A DNA stretch of 64,000 nucleotides from Clostridiales bacterium. Its GTDB lineage: Bacteria; Bacillota; Clostridia; Lachnospirales; Lachnospiraceae. The notes under the pieces were generated by a model. That model did not search any database. It saw only the letters and a program-made list of their open reading frames with translations, and was not told the origin of the DNA. The position numbers and the translations under genes are program-made. Shown here piece after piece: positions 17,027-25,502 of the stretch. Numbering within the stretch: the stretch's first letter is position 1; each line of letters starts with the position of its first letter. The DNA is taken from positions 1 to 64,000 of the forward strand of contig JAATFT010000090.1 in assembly GCA_015655075.1 (NCBI GenBank). Reading direction: 5' to 3'.

Positions 17027-18148
17027 ATGAATATTTTCGACATTAAACAAAATAATCGGAAAAAAATATATTTTTATATCCGCAAAAATAATTTAGCAAC
17101 GAGGCAGGAGATTGCCTATAATTTGCAGCTAAGTCTGCCTACAGTTACGCAGAATTTAGAGTATTTGGTAAAACAGGGGCTGATAAATTCAAACTGCAAA
17201 GTATCTAATAATTCAGGCGGTAGAAATCCTGTTGCCTATTCGTATGTTGCCGATGCAAAAGTTGCAATCGGACTGGATATTACCAAGCATCATATTAAAA
17301 GCATAATTATAGATTTGGATGGTAATGTTGTTAAATATATTTATAAAAGACAGGACTATCGGCGGGATGATGAATATTTAAAAATTTTGGGAGAGACAGT
17401 AGAGAAAATTATAGAAAGTGTACAATTGGATAATAAAAAAATCTTAGGAGTAGGAATCGCTATGCCGGGTCTTATTAATCAGGAGGAAGGTTATGTGGTA
17501 GACGGCAGAGTAATTGATAATACGGGAATGAGCTGCAAAGACTTTTCAAAATATATACCGCATCCTACCAAACTGATTCATGATTCCAACGCTTCCGGTT
17601 TTTCCGAAATCTGGATGTCATCTGAAATACATGATGCTTTCTATATCAGTTTATGTAATAGTGTGGGCGGTTCCGTTTTATTGAATGACAACGTATATAT
17701 GGGCGATGGCTTATATAGTGGTGAAGTAGGGCATTTAAACCTGATACCAAATGGTGAACCGTGCTATTGCGGACAAAAAGGATGTTTCGATGCATACTGT
17801 AATGCGGAACGGCTTGCCGGTTATACCGGCTACGACTTAGACTTGTTTTTCCACAGGCTGGGGCAGGGAGACGAAAAATTGCAAAAGGTGTGGGATGAAT
17901 ACTTGGATTACCTGACTGTGGCGGTAAATGATATTAGGATGCTCTTTGGCTGTACGGTTATTTTGGGGGGGTATGTAGGCGCTTATATGAAAGATTATAT
18001 GGATGTATTATATAAAAAAGTAGATGCCAAAAGCCCGTTCGGAGAGGATACGTCGAGTTACTTAATCCCTTGTAAAAATAAGATAGAATCGGTAGCAACG
18101 GGAGCCGCACTTCATTTTGTGGAAGAATTTTTCCGAAAATTATGTTAG
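17027..18148 (+). CDS. ROK-family transcriptional regulator
   Basis: 373 residues. ATG 17027 is preferred because GGAG stands 6 bases upstream; ATG 17012 is in frame but has no site. The N-terminal winged helix (about 5-65: ATRQEIAYNLQLSLPTVTQNLEYL) binds DNA. The ROK domain starts with IGLDITKHHIKSIIIDLDGN and carries the zinc motif CYCGQKGCFDAYC near residue 246. The kinase-like DxGxT pattern is only partly kept, so it is a sugar-responsive regulator rather than a kinase. It may control the SDR/sugar ABC unit at 8.9-13.8 kb. Its stop overlaps the convergent HAD gene by four bases. Confidence 0.87.
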   Translation: MNIFDIKQNNRKKIYFYIRKNNLATRQEIAYNLQLSLPTVTQNLEYLVKQGLINSNCKVSNNSGGRNPVAYSYVADAKVAIGLDITKHHIKSIIIDLDGNVVKYIYKRQDYRRDDEYLKILGETVEKIIESVQLDNKKILGVGIAMPGLINQEEGYVVDGRVIDNTGMSCKDFSKYIPHPTKLIHDSNASGFSEIWMSSEIHDAFYISLCNSVGGSVLLNDNVYMGDGLYSGEVGHLNLIPNGEPCYCGQKGCFDAYCNAERLAGYTGYDLDLFFHRLGQGDEKLQKVWDEYLDYLTVAVNDIRMLFGCTVILGGYVGAYMKDYMDVLYKKVDAKSPFGEDTSSYLIPCKNKIESVATGAALHFVEEFFRKLC

Positions 18149-18996
18149 AGATGATTGAGACGCTTATTTGAAGCAACATTAAATATATATTTATTAACTG
18201 CTTGGGCAACACCGTCTTCCGTATTAGAGCCCGTAATATAACGGGCTCTTTTCATCGCTTTTTCATTGGCATTTTCCATGGCAAAAGACCATTTTGCCCA
18301 TTCCAGCATCTCCAGATCGTTATCGGCATCTCCAAAAACCATTACTTCCTCGGCAGTGATATTTAATTTTTTACATAAATTTTTCAGGGCGTAACCTTTG
18401 TTTACACCTTTTAAATTAATTTCTATATTTCCCGGCAGGGAGGAGGTTACGGAATAGGAAACATTGTTTTTCAAAGATTTATAAATCTGTTCATAATTTT
18501 CATCGGGGACAGATAATATACTGAATTTTTCAATGTTTTTATTTGCCAGATAAGTTTCAACATCGTTAACTGCTGTTATATGGCTCTTTAATTTAGCAAT
18601 AAACTTATTTTTTAAATAAGGGCTCTTATAATTTGTCAGGATATCCTGTTCCATATAACTTTTCCCGTTTTGGTAAATTTCAACAATACAGTGGTTTTGT
18701 TTTAAATACCTGTAAACAGGGCGCCACAATTCATATGGAATTTCATTCAATGGATTTAAGCTTCCGGCGGATGCATTATAGATTGCCGCACCGTTGGATA
18801 GAATGGCATAATCGATTACTTTTAATTGGTTTGCCACATCCGACATAACATCCCAGGTTCTTCCGGTAGCTATCAGCACTATGATTCCCTGTTCGGATGC
18901 ATGAGTCAGTGCTTCTATATTTTTTTTAGAAACGTTTAAATGGTCACTTTGTAACAAGGTACCGTCTAAATCGGTTGCAATTAATTTTATAGACAT
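18145..18996 (-). CDS. HAD-superfamily hydrolase, Cof/subclass IIB
   Basis: 283 residues; the ATG at 18996 is preceded by AAGGAGG about 11 bases upstream. Motif I is DLDGTLLQSD (nucleophile and acid Asp), motif II is IATGRT, motif III has the Lys in GVNKGYAL, and motif IV is GDADNDLEML. The long cap between motifs II and III is the C2B type. Such enzymes dephosphorylate sugar phosphates or flavin/pyridoxal phosphates. A candidate promoter (TTGACA at 19066-19071 and TACTTA at 19044-19049 on the minus strand) stands upstream. The convergent overlap with the ROK gene suggests the pair has been packed together. Confidence 0.9.
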   Translation of the reverse strand: MSIKLIATDLDGTLLQSDHLNVSKKNIEALTHASEQGIIVLIATGRTWDVMSDVANQLKVIDYAILSNGAAIYNASAGSLNPLNEIPYELWRPVYRYLKQNHCIVEIYQNGKSYMEQDILTNYKSPYLKNKFIAKLKSHITAVNDVETYLANKNIEKFSILSVPDENYEQIYKSLKNNVSYSVTSSLPGNIEINLKGVNKGYALKNLCKKLNITAEEVMVFGDADNDLEMLEWAKWSFAMENANEKAMKRARYITGSNTEDGVAQAVNKYIFNVASNKRLNHL

Positions 18997-19509
18997 AATA
19001 TGAGCGGCCTCCTTATATAATTGAGTTCAAATACAATCCATATTAAGTATAATGGGATTAACAGGTGTCAAGGATACGCTTCACTTCAATGTGATTTATC
19101 TGTGATTTATTTTTAAGATATAACTATTAACTATTATATTTAATTTTTAAATCGATAGCAAGCTGAATAATTAACAATACTGGTTTGAATTTACCGCTAA
19201 TGAATATGAATATTGACAGGACTTATCAAATATTTCTCCGAACAAATGCAATCATATGTTCGTTTTTCTCGACCTATTCCATATTTTATAATACAATACC
19301 TTTACAGTAACAAAAGCAGAGGCAATTAATTGCCTTACCAATAAATTGGCCTGGGATAGTTACTGTGCAAATTAAGGGGATTTACAACCTGGAAAAAACT
19401 TACGGGAAGATAGCCAGACAGCCCGGGCCATTATTGCCGTACTGAGCGGGAAAGAACCAGACAACAGACTGGTATACTGCCGCAGAAAACAGGATTGTGG
19501 ACTGAAGTT

Positions 19510-19540
19510 CCTCGCTTTTTAGCGAAGCGTAAGAGGCGAG
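19510..19540. repeat. Repeat family B fragment, copy B6
   Basis: CCTCGCTTTTTAGCGAAGCG followed by TAAGAGGCGAG: a palindromic segment matching the core TTCTTARCGAAGCRTAAG of the copies at 46.3 and 63.9 kb. Confidence 0.5.
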
Positions 19541-19803
19541 AAATACCGTTCAGACTATCACCTGTATACTTGACAGGTATCGTTCTTGTCTGAAAAATAC
19601 GGTTTGCCATAGAATTACTATTCGATTAGTATTATTTTTTGGTGGTATAACTTGTTTTTTATTTAGATTTGTATTATTATAAAATAATAAAACTTCTAAA
19701 TAAAAGGAGATGAAATATTTGTGAGGTGTTTGGATGATTTGGAAGTAAGTTGCTATAATAAATTTTTACAAAGAAGTAATGAAGTCTATTAAATATTTCT
19801 CTG

Positions 19804-19819
19804 TTGTATACGTATACAA
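19804..19819. promoter_or_regulatory. LacI-type operator, perfect palindrome TTGTATACGTATACAA
   Basis: A 16-base perfect palindrome with the central CG typical of LacI-family operators, 33 bases before the LacI gene. The core TGTATACGTATACA recurs at 21091-21112 before the neighbouring operon, which points to autoregulation and a two-site regulon. Confidence 0.8.
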
Positions 19820-19852
19820 TAGATTATAATCTAGTTTTAAAAAGGAAAACTT

Positions 19853-20857
19853 ATGAATCAAAAAGAATTAGCAAAAATTGCCGGAGTTTCGAGCGCTACC
19901 ATATCGCGGGTTATTAATGATGATCCCAATGTGAAGCCTGAAACAAAAGAATATGTTAGAGAGATAATCAAAAAATATGACTATGTTGCAAATATTAATG
20001 CAAGAAATTTGAGAGCTTCATCTTCCAATACGGTGGGCTTCTTAATTTCTAATTTCAATAATCCGTTTTTCATTAAGATCTATCAGGGCATTGAATCTAT
20101 CTGTAGAAAACATGGATATATAGTAATCATAGGTATTACAAATGAAAGAGTGGAAGAACAGGAAAAAGCGATAGATTTGTTTTTGAGTTATCAAGTGAGC
20201 GGGATAATAGGTTCATTTGTTGATGTGGATAACAAAATACTTAATAAACTGCAAAGATTACAAAAAAATGTTATTTCTTTAGATCGTGAATTTGATATAT
20301 TAGATTTTGATACAATTGTAATTGACAATGAATATGGTGGAATTGAACAGGTGAATTATTTACATTCACTTGGACATAAAAAAATAGCAGTGATTTATGG
20401 AAAACTGGATTCACCTGGCAAAGAGCGTCTAAACGGCTTTGAAAAGGGAATGGCTAATAACGGCTTAAAAAGTAAGGAAGAATATAAAATTTGTGGTAAT
20501 TACAATGAGCCGGATGCATATTATGCAACTATCAAATTACTCCAGCTAAAGGATCCCCCCACGGCAATTATAACCCATAATAATTTAATGTGTATTGGGG
20601 CTTATAAAGCATTAAAGGATTTAAAAATAAATATTCCGGATAATGTATCCCTTATAGGATTTGATAATTTTGAATTTGCTGATTATCTGGAGCCAGGCAT
20701 TACATTAATTGACCGGCCGATTAACCAAATGGGTGAAATGGCAGGTGAAATGCTGTTTGACAGATTAGAAAATAAATACATAGGTGAGACAAGACGTATT
20801 GTGCTTCCTGTGAAGCTTAAAATCAATAAATCCTGTAATTTTCTGACAACGCAGTAG
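19853..20857 (+). CDS. LacI-family transcriptional regulator
   Basis: 334 residues from ATG 19853 (AAAGGAAAACTT upstream). The N-terminal helix-turn-helix reads MNQKELAKIAGVSSATISRV, followed by the hinge helix (NINARNLRASSSNTVG). The ligand-binding part (about 60-330) is a periplasmic-binding-like fold: ISNFNNPFFIKIYQGIESIC, VIGITNER and DNVSLIGFDNFEFADYLEPG. It most likely represses its own gene and the operon starting at 21187, since both are preceded by the same palindrome. The inducer should be the sugar or derivative taken up by the operon. Confidence 0.92.
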   Translation: MNQKELAKIAGVSSATISRVINDDPNVKPETKEYVREIIKKYDYVANINARNLRASSSNTVGFLISNFNNPFFIKIYQGIESICRKHGYIVIIGITNERVEEQEKAIDLFLSYQVSGIIGSFVDVDNKILNKLQRLQKNVISLDREFDILDFDTIVIDNEYGGIEQVNYLHSLGHKKIAVIYGKLDSPGKERLNGFEKGMANNGLKSKEEYKICGNYNEPDAYYATIKLLQLKDPPTAIITHNNLMCIGAYKALKDLKINIPDNVSLIGFDNFEFADYLEPGITLIDRPINQMGEMAGEMLFDRLENKYIGETRRIVLPVKLKINKSCNFLTTQ

Positions 20858-20970
20858 AGGGGCAATCAGGCAAGCACTTATACAAGTATTGTAAAATTCT
20901 TATTCAGGCTATGTTTGATGCTTTTATAGCAATATTAAATATAAAAACTTCATTTTCCAAATAAAATTTA

Positions 20971-20999
20971 TTGACATTTCATAAAGCATATGCTATTTT
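20971..20999 (+). promoter_or_regulatory. Promoter candidate upstream of the M20 hydrolase
   Basis: TTGACA at 20971-20976, a 17-base spacer and TATTTT at 20994-20999. It lies about 190 bases before the gene, upstream of the operator. Confidence 0.55.
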
Positions 21000-21090
21000 A
21001 TAATTAATTAATAATAAACAAAGGCGGTTTTTCACAATTTAAAGAAGCCGTCTTTATATTACACATCATGAATGTGTTTTTTAAAACGAC

Positions 21091-21112
21091 ATAATGTATA
21101 CGTATACATTAT
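21091..21112. promoter_or_regulatory. LacI-type operator, 22-base perfect palindrome
   Basis: Half-site ATAATGTATAC followed by its exact reverse complement, centred on CG. It shares TGTATACGTATACA with the site at 19804-19819. Confidence 0.85.
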
Positions 21113-21186
21113 CACGGATTCAATAAAGATATATATAGTAAAAATGTAATAAAAATGAATGTATACCATTACATAAAGGAGAAAAA

Positions 21187-22479
21187 ATGGATAACAATAG
21201 TTTAAAAGAAAAAATTTCAAAGCTGGTTGAAGAAAGTCAAGATCGTTTAATTGAAATATGCTCACGTCTCATAAATATTCCAAGCGTTACTGGCGATGAA
21301 TTGAAGGTTCAATTAGAAGTACAGAAATTGATGATGGAGATGAATATGGAAACTGATTTCTGGATTCCCGATGACAGAGAGATTAGAGAATCTTCCTATT
21401 TTTCTGAAAACGGGGAATCCTTTCAGAATAGGCCCGTTGTGGTAGGAATTTTAAAAGGTCAAAACACAGGAAAAGGCAAATCGTTATTGATTAACGGTCA
21501 TGTTGACGTTGTAACGCCTGAACCGCTAGATAAGTGGAAAACAAACCCGTTTCAGGCGATTATTAAAGAAGGTAAGCTTTATGGGAGAGGCGCATCTGAC
21601 ATGAAGGGAGGTTTAGGAATGGCAATGTTTTGTGCAGAATTGCTTACCAAGAAGATTGGCAGAAACGACGGAGACATCACAATTGTGAGTGTACCAGCAG
21701 AAGAAAATGGAGGTAATGGGACAGCTGCTTCATTACTGCGAGGTTATACGAAAGCGGACGGAGCTATTTTCCCGGAGCCTACTTCCAATCAGATTCAGCC
21801 TGCACATAGAGGCGCTGCTTTCTGGAGAATTTATATAGATGGAAAAGCTTCCCATGGCGGAACCAAATACAAAGGTATTTCCGCGGTTGAAAAAGGTATC
21901 AAAATAGCCCAAGTATTAATAGAATTAGAAAAAGTAAGAAATGAAACTATTTGTAGTAAGGAACATTTTTATAAAGATTATCCATTAAGTGCTCCTGTTA
22001 CTTTAGGAATTTTCAATGGCGGACAATTTACAAGCGGACAGCCGGAGCACTGCCTGCTGGAAGGATGTATTGAATATGTTCCGGGTGAAAAGAGTAAAGA
22101 TGTCATTCAGTCTTTTGAAGCGGCGGTTAAAAATGCCTGTGTCGGTGATGAATGGCTGGAAAATCATCCTCCCAAAATTGATTGGTTCGGTTTGTTATAT
22201 GAGCCTTCTGAAACACCGGAAGATGATGCATTTATTCAAATGGCAAAACAGAGCTTTGAAAAAGTTTTGAAGAGGACTCCTGTTGTAAATGGCTTTGAAG
22301 CAGGGACGGACATGAGACTGTTAAGAAACAATTTCGGTGTTCCGGGCTTTATGTTTGGAGCTGGGGATTTAGCAATGGCACACGCACCAAACGAGTTTGT
22401 TGACATTGCTGCGTTAATTGAAGGAGCAAAAGCGATGACAATGATGATGGCGGATTGGTGTGGCGTGTTTAATATTTAA
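21187..22479 (+). CDS. M20-family metallohydrolase (ArgE/DapE-like)
   Basis: 430 residues from ATG 21187 with AAGGAG seven bases upstream. Dizinc ligands are visible: His in INGHVDVV, Asp in [10 protein letters not shown], the catalytic Glu pair in PAEENGGNG, Glu in FPEPTSNQ and His near the C-terminus in AHAPNEFVD. The dimerisation domain insert holds [19 protein letters not shown]. The family removes acyl or amide groups from amino acids and short peptides (acetylornithine, succinyl-diaminopimelate, N-carbamoyl compounds). As first gene of a LacI-controlled operon with an aminotransferase and a sugar importer, it may deacylate an imported amino sugar or sugar-amino acid conjugate; this is inference. 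Confidence 0.88.
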   Translation: MDNNSLKEKISKLVEESQDRLIEICSRLINIPSVTGDELKVQLEVQKLMMEMNMETDFWIPDDREIRESSYFSENGESFQNRPVVVGILKGQNTGKGKSLLINGHVDVVTPEPLDKWKTNPFQAIIKEGKLYGRGASDMKGGLGMAMFCAELLTKKIGRNDGDITIVSVPAEENGGNGTAASLLRGYTKADGAIFPEPTSNQIQPAHRGAAFWRIYIDGKASHGGTKYKGISAVEKGIKIAQVLIELEKVRNETICSKEHFYKDYPLSAPVTLGIFNGGQFTSGQPEHCLLEGCIEYVPGEKSKDVIQSFEAAVKNACVGDEWLENHPPKIDWFGLLYEPSETPEDDAFIQMAKQSFEKVLKRTPVVNGFEAGTDMRLLRNNFGVPGFMFGAGDLAMAHAPNEFVDIAALIEGAKAMTMMMADWCGVFNI

Positions 22480-22497
22480 AAGAAAGGAAGAATAATT

Positions 22498-23940
22498 ATG
22501 TGTGAATTAAGTGAATGTCCAGAATGCACTAAGAAATGCGGTGAGTTAAGAGAATTGCCGGGAAAGAGATCCGCTGAGATTAAAAAGGATTTATTTGAAT
22601 ATGAATCCGGCGGAACTTATTGGAGGGCTACATTTGGAAGTCAGGAGACAATTCCTGTCTTTGAAAGGCAGGAAGGGGTTAGAGAGTGGGATGCGGATGG
22701 AAATGAATATATAGATACATACGGACCGTTTGCAGCCTCTTGTTTAGGACATGTACCGGATGTAGTAATTGAAGAGGTGTACAAGCAAGCAAAAACATTG
22801 ATGCATGTGGCGGATATGCCGAATATTCCAAGGGTTGAATTTGTAAAAGAACTTGCAAGTATTGCACCGGAAGGTATGGATCCCGTTGTGCATACAGAAT
22901 TGGGAGGAAGTGCGGCGGTTGAGTTGGCTTTACAGATTTCGAATTACCATACGCCGGATCCGCAAAACGGAATCATTTCATATTATGGCGCATATCACGG
23001 GAGAATGTCTGCAGGCCTTTCCTGTACACCTTGCGCTTATTATAGGGAAAAGGTTCCTACTATTAAAAACGATATTACAAGAATTCCTTTCCCATATTGT
23101 TACAGATGCTTTTTCGGAAGAGAATATCCGTCTTGTGAAATGTACTGTTTAAAAGCGTTAAAGGAAATGTTTAAAACTCCTGAATGTGGTTTGTATGCTC
23201 CTGAGACAAAAACAAATTTAGTGTCTTCCTTAATTGTTGAACCGGCGCAGTTTCATGGAGGCGGGGTATATCCTCCGAAGGAGTATTTCAAAGGAGTGAG
23301 AGAAATCTGTGATGAGTTCGGAATCGTTATGATTGCAGATGAAATTGCCATTGGAATGGGAAGAACCGGAAAGTGGTGGTGCATGGATAATTACGAGGTT
23401 GTTCCGGATATGATAATTACCTCCAAGGCCTTGTCGGCAGGTATATGGCCCATGTCAGCGGTTGTCGGCAGGAGAAAAATCATGGAGGCTTGGAAGAACC
23501 GTCCTGATAAGCATATGGGCACATGGCATGGAAGCGCTTTGGGATGTAAGGCGGCTACTACCACAATTCGGGAAATAAAAAAGAGAAACTTACTTGATCG
23601 GGTCAGGGAGCTTGGCAGTTATTTTAAAGATTCGTTATTACAACTTAAAAAGAGCCATAAGCTGATTGGTTGTGTCGAAGGTATTGGATTAGGGTTGGGA
23701 GTTGAATTTGTTAAAAGTCCCATATCAAAAGAGCCAGCTAAGGAAGAAACAGAATTTATTGTCAGGAGGGCATTGGAATATGGCGTATTAATTAATCTTT
23801 CAAGCTATTATGGAAATAGAGTTACATTTATGCCCCCATATATCATTACGGAAAAAGATATTGATCTGGTAATTGATGTATTAGACAGATGTATCGCAGA
23901 GGCGGAAGAAAAGTATGGTATTCACGAAAGAATTTGTTAA
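22498..23940 (+). CDS. Class III PLP-dependent aminotransferase with cysteine clusters
   Basis: 480 residues from ATG 22498 (AAAGGAAG upstream). It shows the PLP lysine in ITSKALSAG (Lys310), IADEIAIGMGRTG for the cofactor aspartate region, and YHGRMSAGL, all class III (ornithine/GABA aminotransferase) hallmarks. Two Cys groups stand out: C2, C7, C10 and C14 at the N-terminus, and CYRCFFGREYPSCEMYC (C201, C204, C213, C217). Clusters at the second position occur in GABA-aminotransferase relatives, where cysteines bind an iron-sulphur cluster; the N-terminal group is less usual. Together with the M20 hydrolase it should release or transfer an amino group. Confidence 0.88.
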   Translation: MCELSECPECTKKCGELRELPGKRSAEIKKDLFEYESGGTYWRATFGSQETIPVFERQEGVREWDADGNEYIDTYGPFAASCLGHVPDVVIEEVYKQAKTLMHVADMPNIPRVEFVKELASIAPEGMDPVVHTELGGSAAVELALQISNYHTPDPQNGIISYYGAYHGRMSAGLSCTPCAYYREKVPTIKNDITRIPFPYCYRCFFGREYPSCEMYCLKALKEMFKTPECGLYAPETKTNLVSSLIVEPAQFHGGGVYPPKEYFKGVREICDEFGIVMIADEIAIGMGRTGKWWCMDNYEVVPDMIITSKALSAGIWPMSAVVGRRKIMEAWKNRPDKHMGTWHGSALGCKAATTTIREIKKRNLLDRVRELGSYFKDSLLQLKKSHKLIGCVEGIGLGLGVEFVKSPISKEPAKEETEFIVRRALEYGVLINLSSYYGNRVTFMPPYIITEKDIDLVIDVLDRCIAEAEEKYGIHERIC

Positions 23941-24136
23941 TTCTTTCATTCAGCAAGCTTGTGTCTGCGCTGCAACCGTAAACTTAAGATGCGCAAAAAG
24001 CAGCGCAGAAATGAGGACAATCATGAAAAGTACAATGTTTAAGAGAAATATATCCGTAGATAAAGTTAAAAGCCGACAGATTTGTCTATATGGATATTGG
24101 GATAATAGTAAATAAATGAGGTATAGTGTTAGCCAT

Positions 24137-24212
24137 AAACAATGATTTTCTTTTCGCAAATGTTGGTTTGGCGATTAACATTATACACGAAAATAGAGGG
24201 CATTGTTTTTTT
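24137..24212 (+). terminator. Possible terminator with long stem
   Basis: AAACAATG pairs with CATTGTTT at the base, TTTTCG with CGAAAA further in, and a T7 tract follows. The loop is long, so confidence is low. Confidence 0.35.
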
Positions 24213-24262
24213 ATAAAAAAACTTTGTAACCCTTGAAGATAAAAGGCTTTAATAAAAACAGA

Positions 24263-24279
24263 AGTGTCAACTTGACACT
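24263..24279. promoter_or_regulatory. Perfect palindrome AGTGTCAA-C-TTGACACT before the binding-protein gene
   Basis: Eight-base arms around one base, ending 13 bases before the AGGAGG site. It could be a protein operator. Because the right half includes TTGACA it could also overlap a promoter element, though no gene-proximal -10 box fits. Confidence 0.45.
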
Positions 24280-24306
24280 ACCCAATTCTTTTAGGAGGTA
24301 AGAACT

Positions 24307-25428
24307 ATGAAAAACAGGAAAATGATTGCATTAACGATGGTTTTATGTATGGCTATGGCAAGTATTATGGGTTGCAGCAGTTCCCGAAATACTTCGTCCT
24401 CCGATGATTCAAGCAAGGACACAACAGCTACGGCCTCTGGAGACACGGCTTCTGGAGAAGATAATGCCGGAACGGCGGACACATCGGAAGCGACTGACGC
24501 CCCTGCTTCATCCGATTCGGCCAAGACGATTAAAATCGGAGCTATGCCGGCTGATTCCAATATTTCGTTTTTTCAGGAATTGGCAAAAGGTATGGAACAA
24601 GCCGGAAAGGATTACGGAGTAACTGTAGATATCCAGTATACGAAAAGAGCTATCGAAAAAGAGCTGAGTTTGACAGAGACATTTATTTCACAGAAATATG
24701 ACGGGTTAATTCTTGAAACAGTAGACAGCGACGCTATTACAGGATGTCTACAAAAAGCAAAAGACGCTGGAATCCCTATGGTTGCAGTAGATACGGTACC
24801 AAATAAGACGGAGCTTGCCGCCAGTACGGTAACGTCTGACAATTATGCAGGTGGTAAGGCAGCTGGTGAGTTAATAAAGAAGTTGTTGCCAAATGGTGGC
24901 AAGGTGCTTATGACAAAATTCAAATATAGTTCGGTAGCAATGGATGATAGATATAAGGGATTTGAGGATGCAATTAAGGATTCCAACATTACACTGGTAG
25001 ATGCTGTTGAACAGGATGGAACACGTGAAGACACAATCAATAAGATAACTCCTCTTTTAACAAAATATAGCGATTTAGCGGGCGTGTTCTGTTCACAAGG
25101 AGATCCGGCTATTGGATGTCTTTCTGCTGTAAATACGGCAGGTCTTCAAAGCAAAGTAAAAGTTTTAAGCTATGATATCGAAGACGAGGTTGCCGCTGCA
25201 ATTGCTTCGGATACTGCTTTAGTTGGCGGAGTTACACAATTTCCTTATGCAATGGGCTATATGTCTGTTGTCCAATGTTTAAAGGCAATTAACGGTGAGC
25301 AGACAGATTCCGTGGTAAAAATTCCGGTGCTTGCCGTAACCAAGGATAATATTGAAGAGTTTAAAAATGATCCGACAGCATTCCTTGAAAAAAACAGTGA
25401 TTTCAAATTGCTCACAGTGGAAAAGTAA
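24307..25428 (+). CDS. Sugar ABC transporter substrate-binding lipoprotein (RbsB-like)
   Basis: 373 residues from ATG 24307, preceded by TTAGGAGGTAAGAACT. The signal peptide (MIALTMVLCMAMASIMGC) ends in a lipobox with Cys at about residue 23. A Ser/Thr/Asp-rich linker (about 24-75) precedes the sugar-binding fold: IGAMPADSNISFFQELAKGM, FISQKYDGLILETVDSDAI and GIPMVAVDTVPNK. It serves the CUT2 importer encoded by the next two genes. A strong intercistronic hairpin directly after it probably raises its transcript level over the membrane components. Confidence 0.9.
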   Translation: MKNRKMIALTMVLCMAMASIMGCSSSRNTSSSDDSSKDTTATASGDTASGEDNAGTADTSEATDAPASSDSAKTIKIGAMPADSNISFFQELAKGMEQAGKDYGVTVDIQYTKRAIEKELSLTETFISQKYDGLILETVDSDAITGCLQKAKDAGIPMVAVDTVPNKTELAASTVTSDNYAGGKAAGELIKKLLPNGGKVLMTKFKYSSVAMDDRYKGFEDAIKDSNITLVDAVEQDGTREDTINKITPLLTKYSDLAGVFCSQGDPAIGCLSAVNTAGLQSKVKVLSYDIEDEVAAAIASDTALVGGVTQFPYAMGYMSVVQCLKAINGEQTDSVVKIPVLAVTKDNIEEFKNDPTAFLEKNSDFKLLTVEK

Positions 25429-25444
25429 AATTAATACAGAAACC

Positions 25445-25474
25445 GGTAAGTGCTTCGACTCCGAAGCACTTACC
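25445..25474 (+). promoter_or_regulatory. Intercistronic stem-loop after the binding-protein gene
   Basis: GGTAAGTGCTTCG at 25445-25457 pairs perfectly with CGAAGCACTTACC at 25462-25474 (13 bp, loop ACTC). No T-tract follows, so it is more likely an mRNA 3'-end stabiliser or processing barrier than a full terminator. Confidence 0.75.
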
Positions 25475-25502
25475 ATTAAGGAAGTAAATACAGGGGTAAA
25501 TT

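Larger units (their letters stand above)
18997..19852. other. Large gene-poor region between the HAD and LacI genes
   Basis: About 850 bases. The left end holds the HAD promoter. Around 19370-19520 a 48-codon frame without a start reads GDLQPGKNLREDSQ and later LVYCRRKQDCGLKFLAF before a stop; it looks like the tail of a lost gene but I do not recognise it. At 19510-19540 is a copy of repeat family B. A possible LacI-gene promoter (TTTACA 19765-19770, TATTAA 19787-19792) precedes the operator at 19804. Confidence 0.4.
20858..21186. other. Control region of the aminotransferase/sugar operon
   Basis: About 330 bases with a promoter (20971-20999), a hairpin AAAGGCGG/CCGTCTTT around 21018-21056 that may act as an attenuator or terminator, the LacI operator (21091-21112) and a weaker related sequence (ATGTATACCATTACAT near 21158) just before the first gene. 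Confidence 0.6.
23941..24306. other. Intergenic region within the LacI operon
   Basis: About 365 bases without a recognisable gene: a possible terminator (24137-24212) and a perfect palindrome just before the next ribosome-binding site (24263-24279). The gap may let the importer be transcribed separately from the two enzymes upstream. Confidence 0.45.

Noticed and set aside
19370-19520. 48-codon startless frame ending LVYCRRKQDCGLKFLAF
   Set aside because: It has a protein-like look but no start, no ribosome-binding site and no family I recognise; noted only within the intergenic entry.
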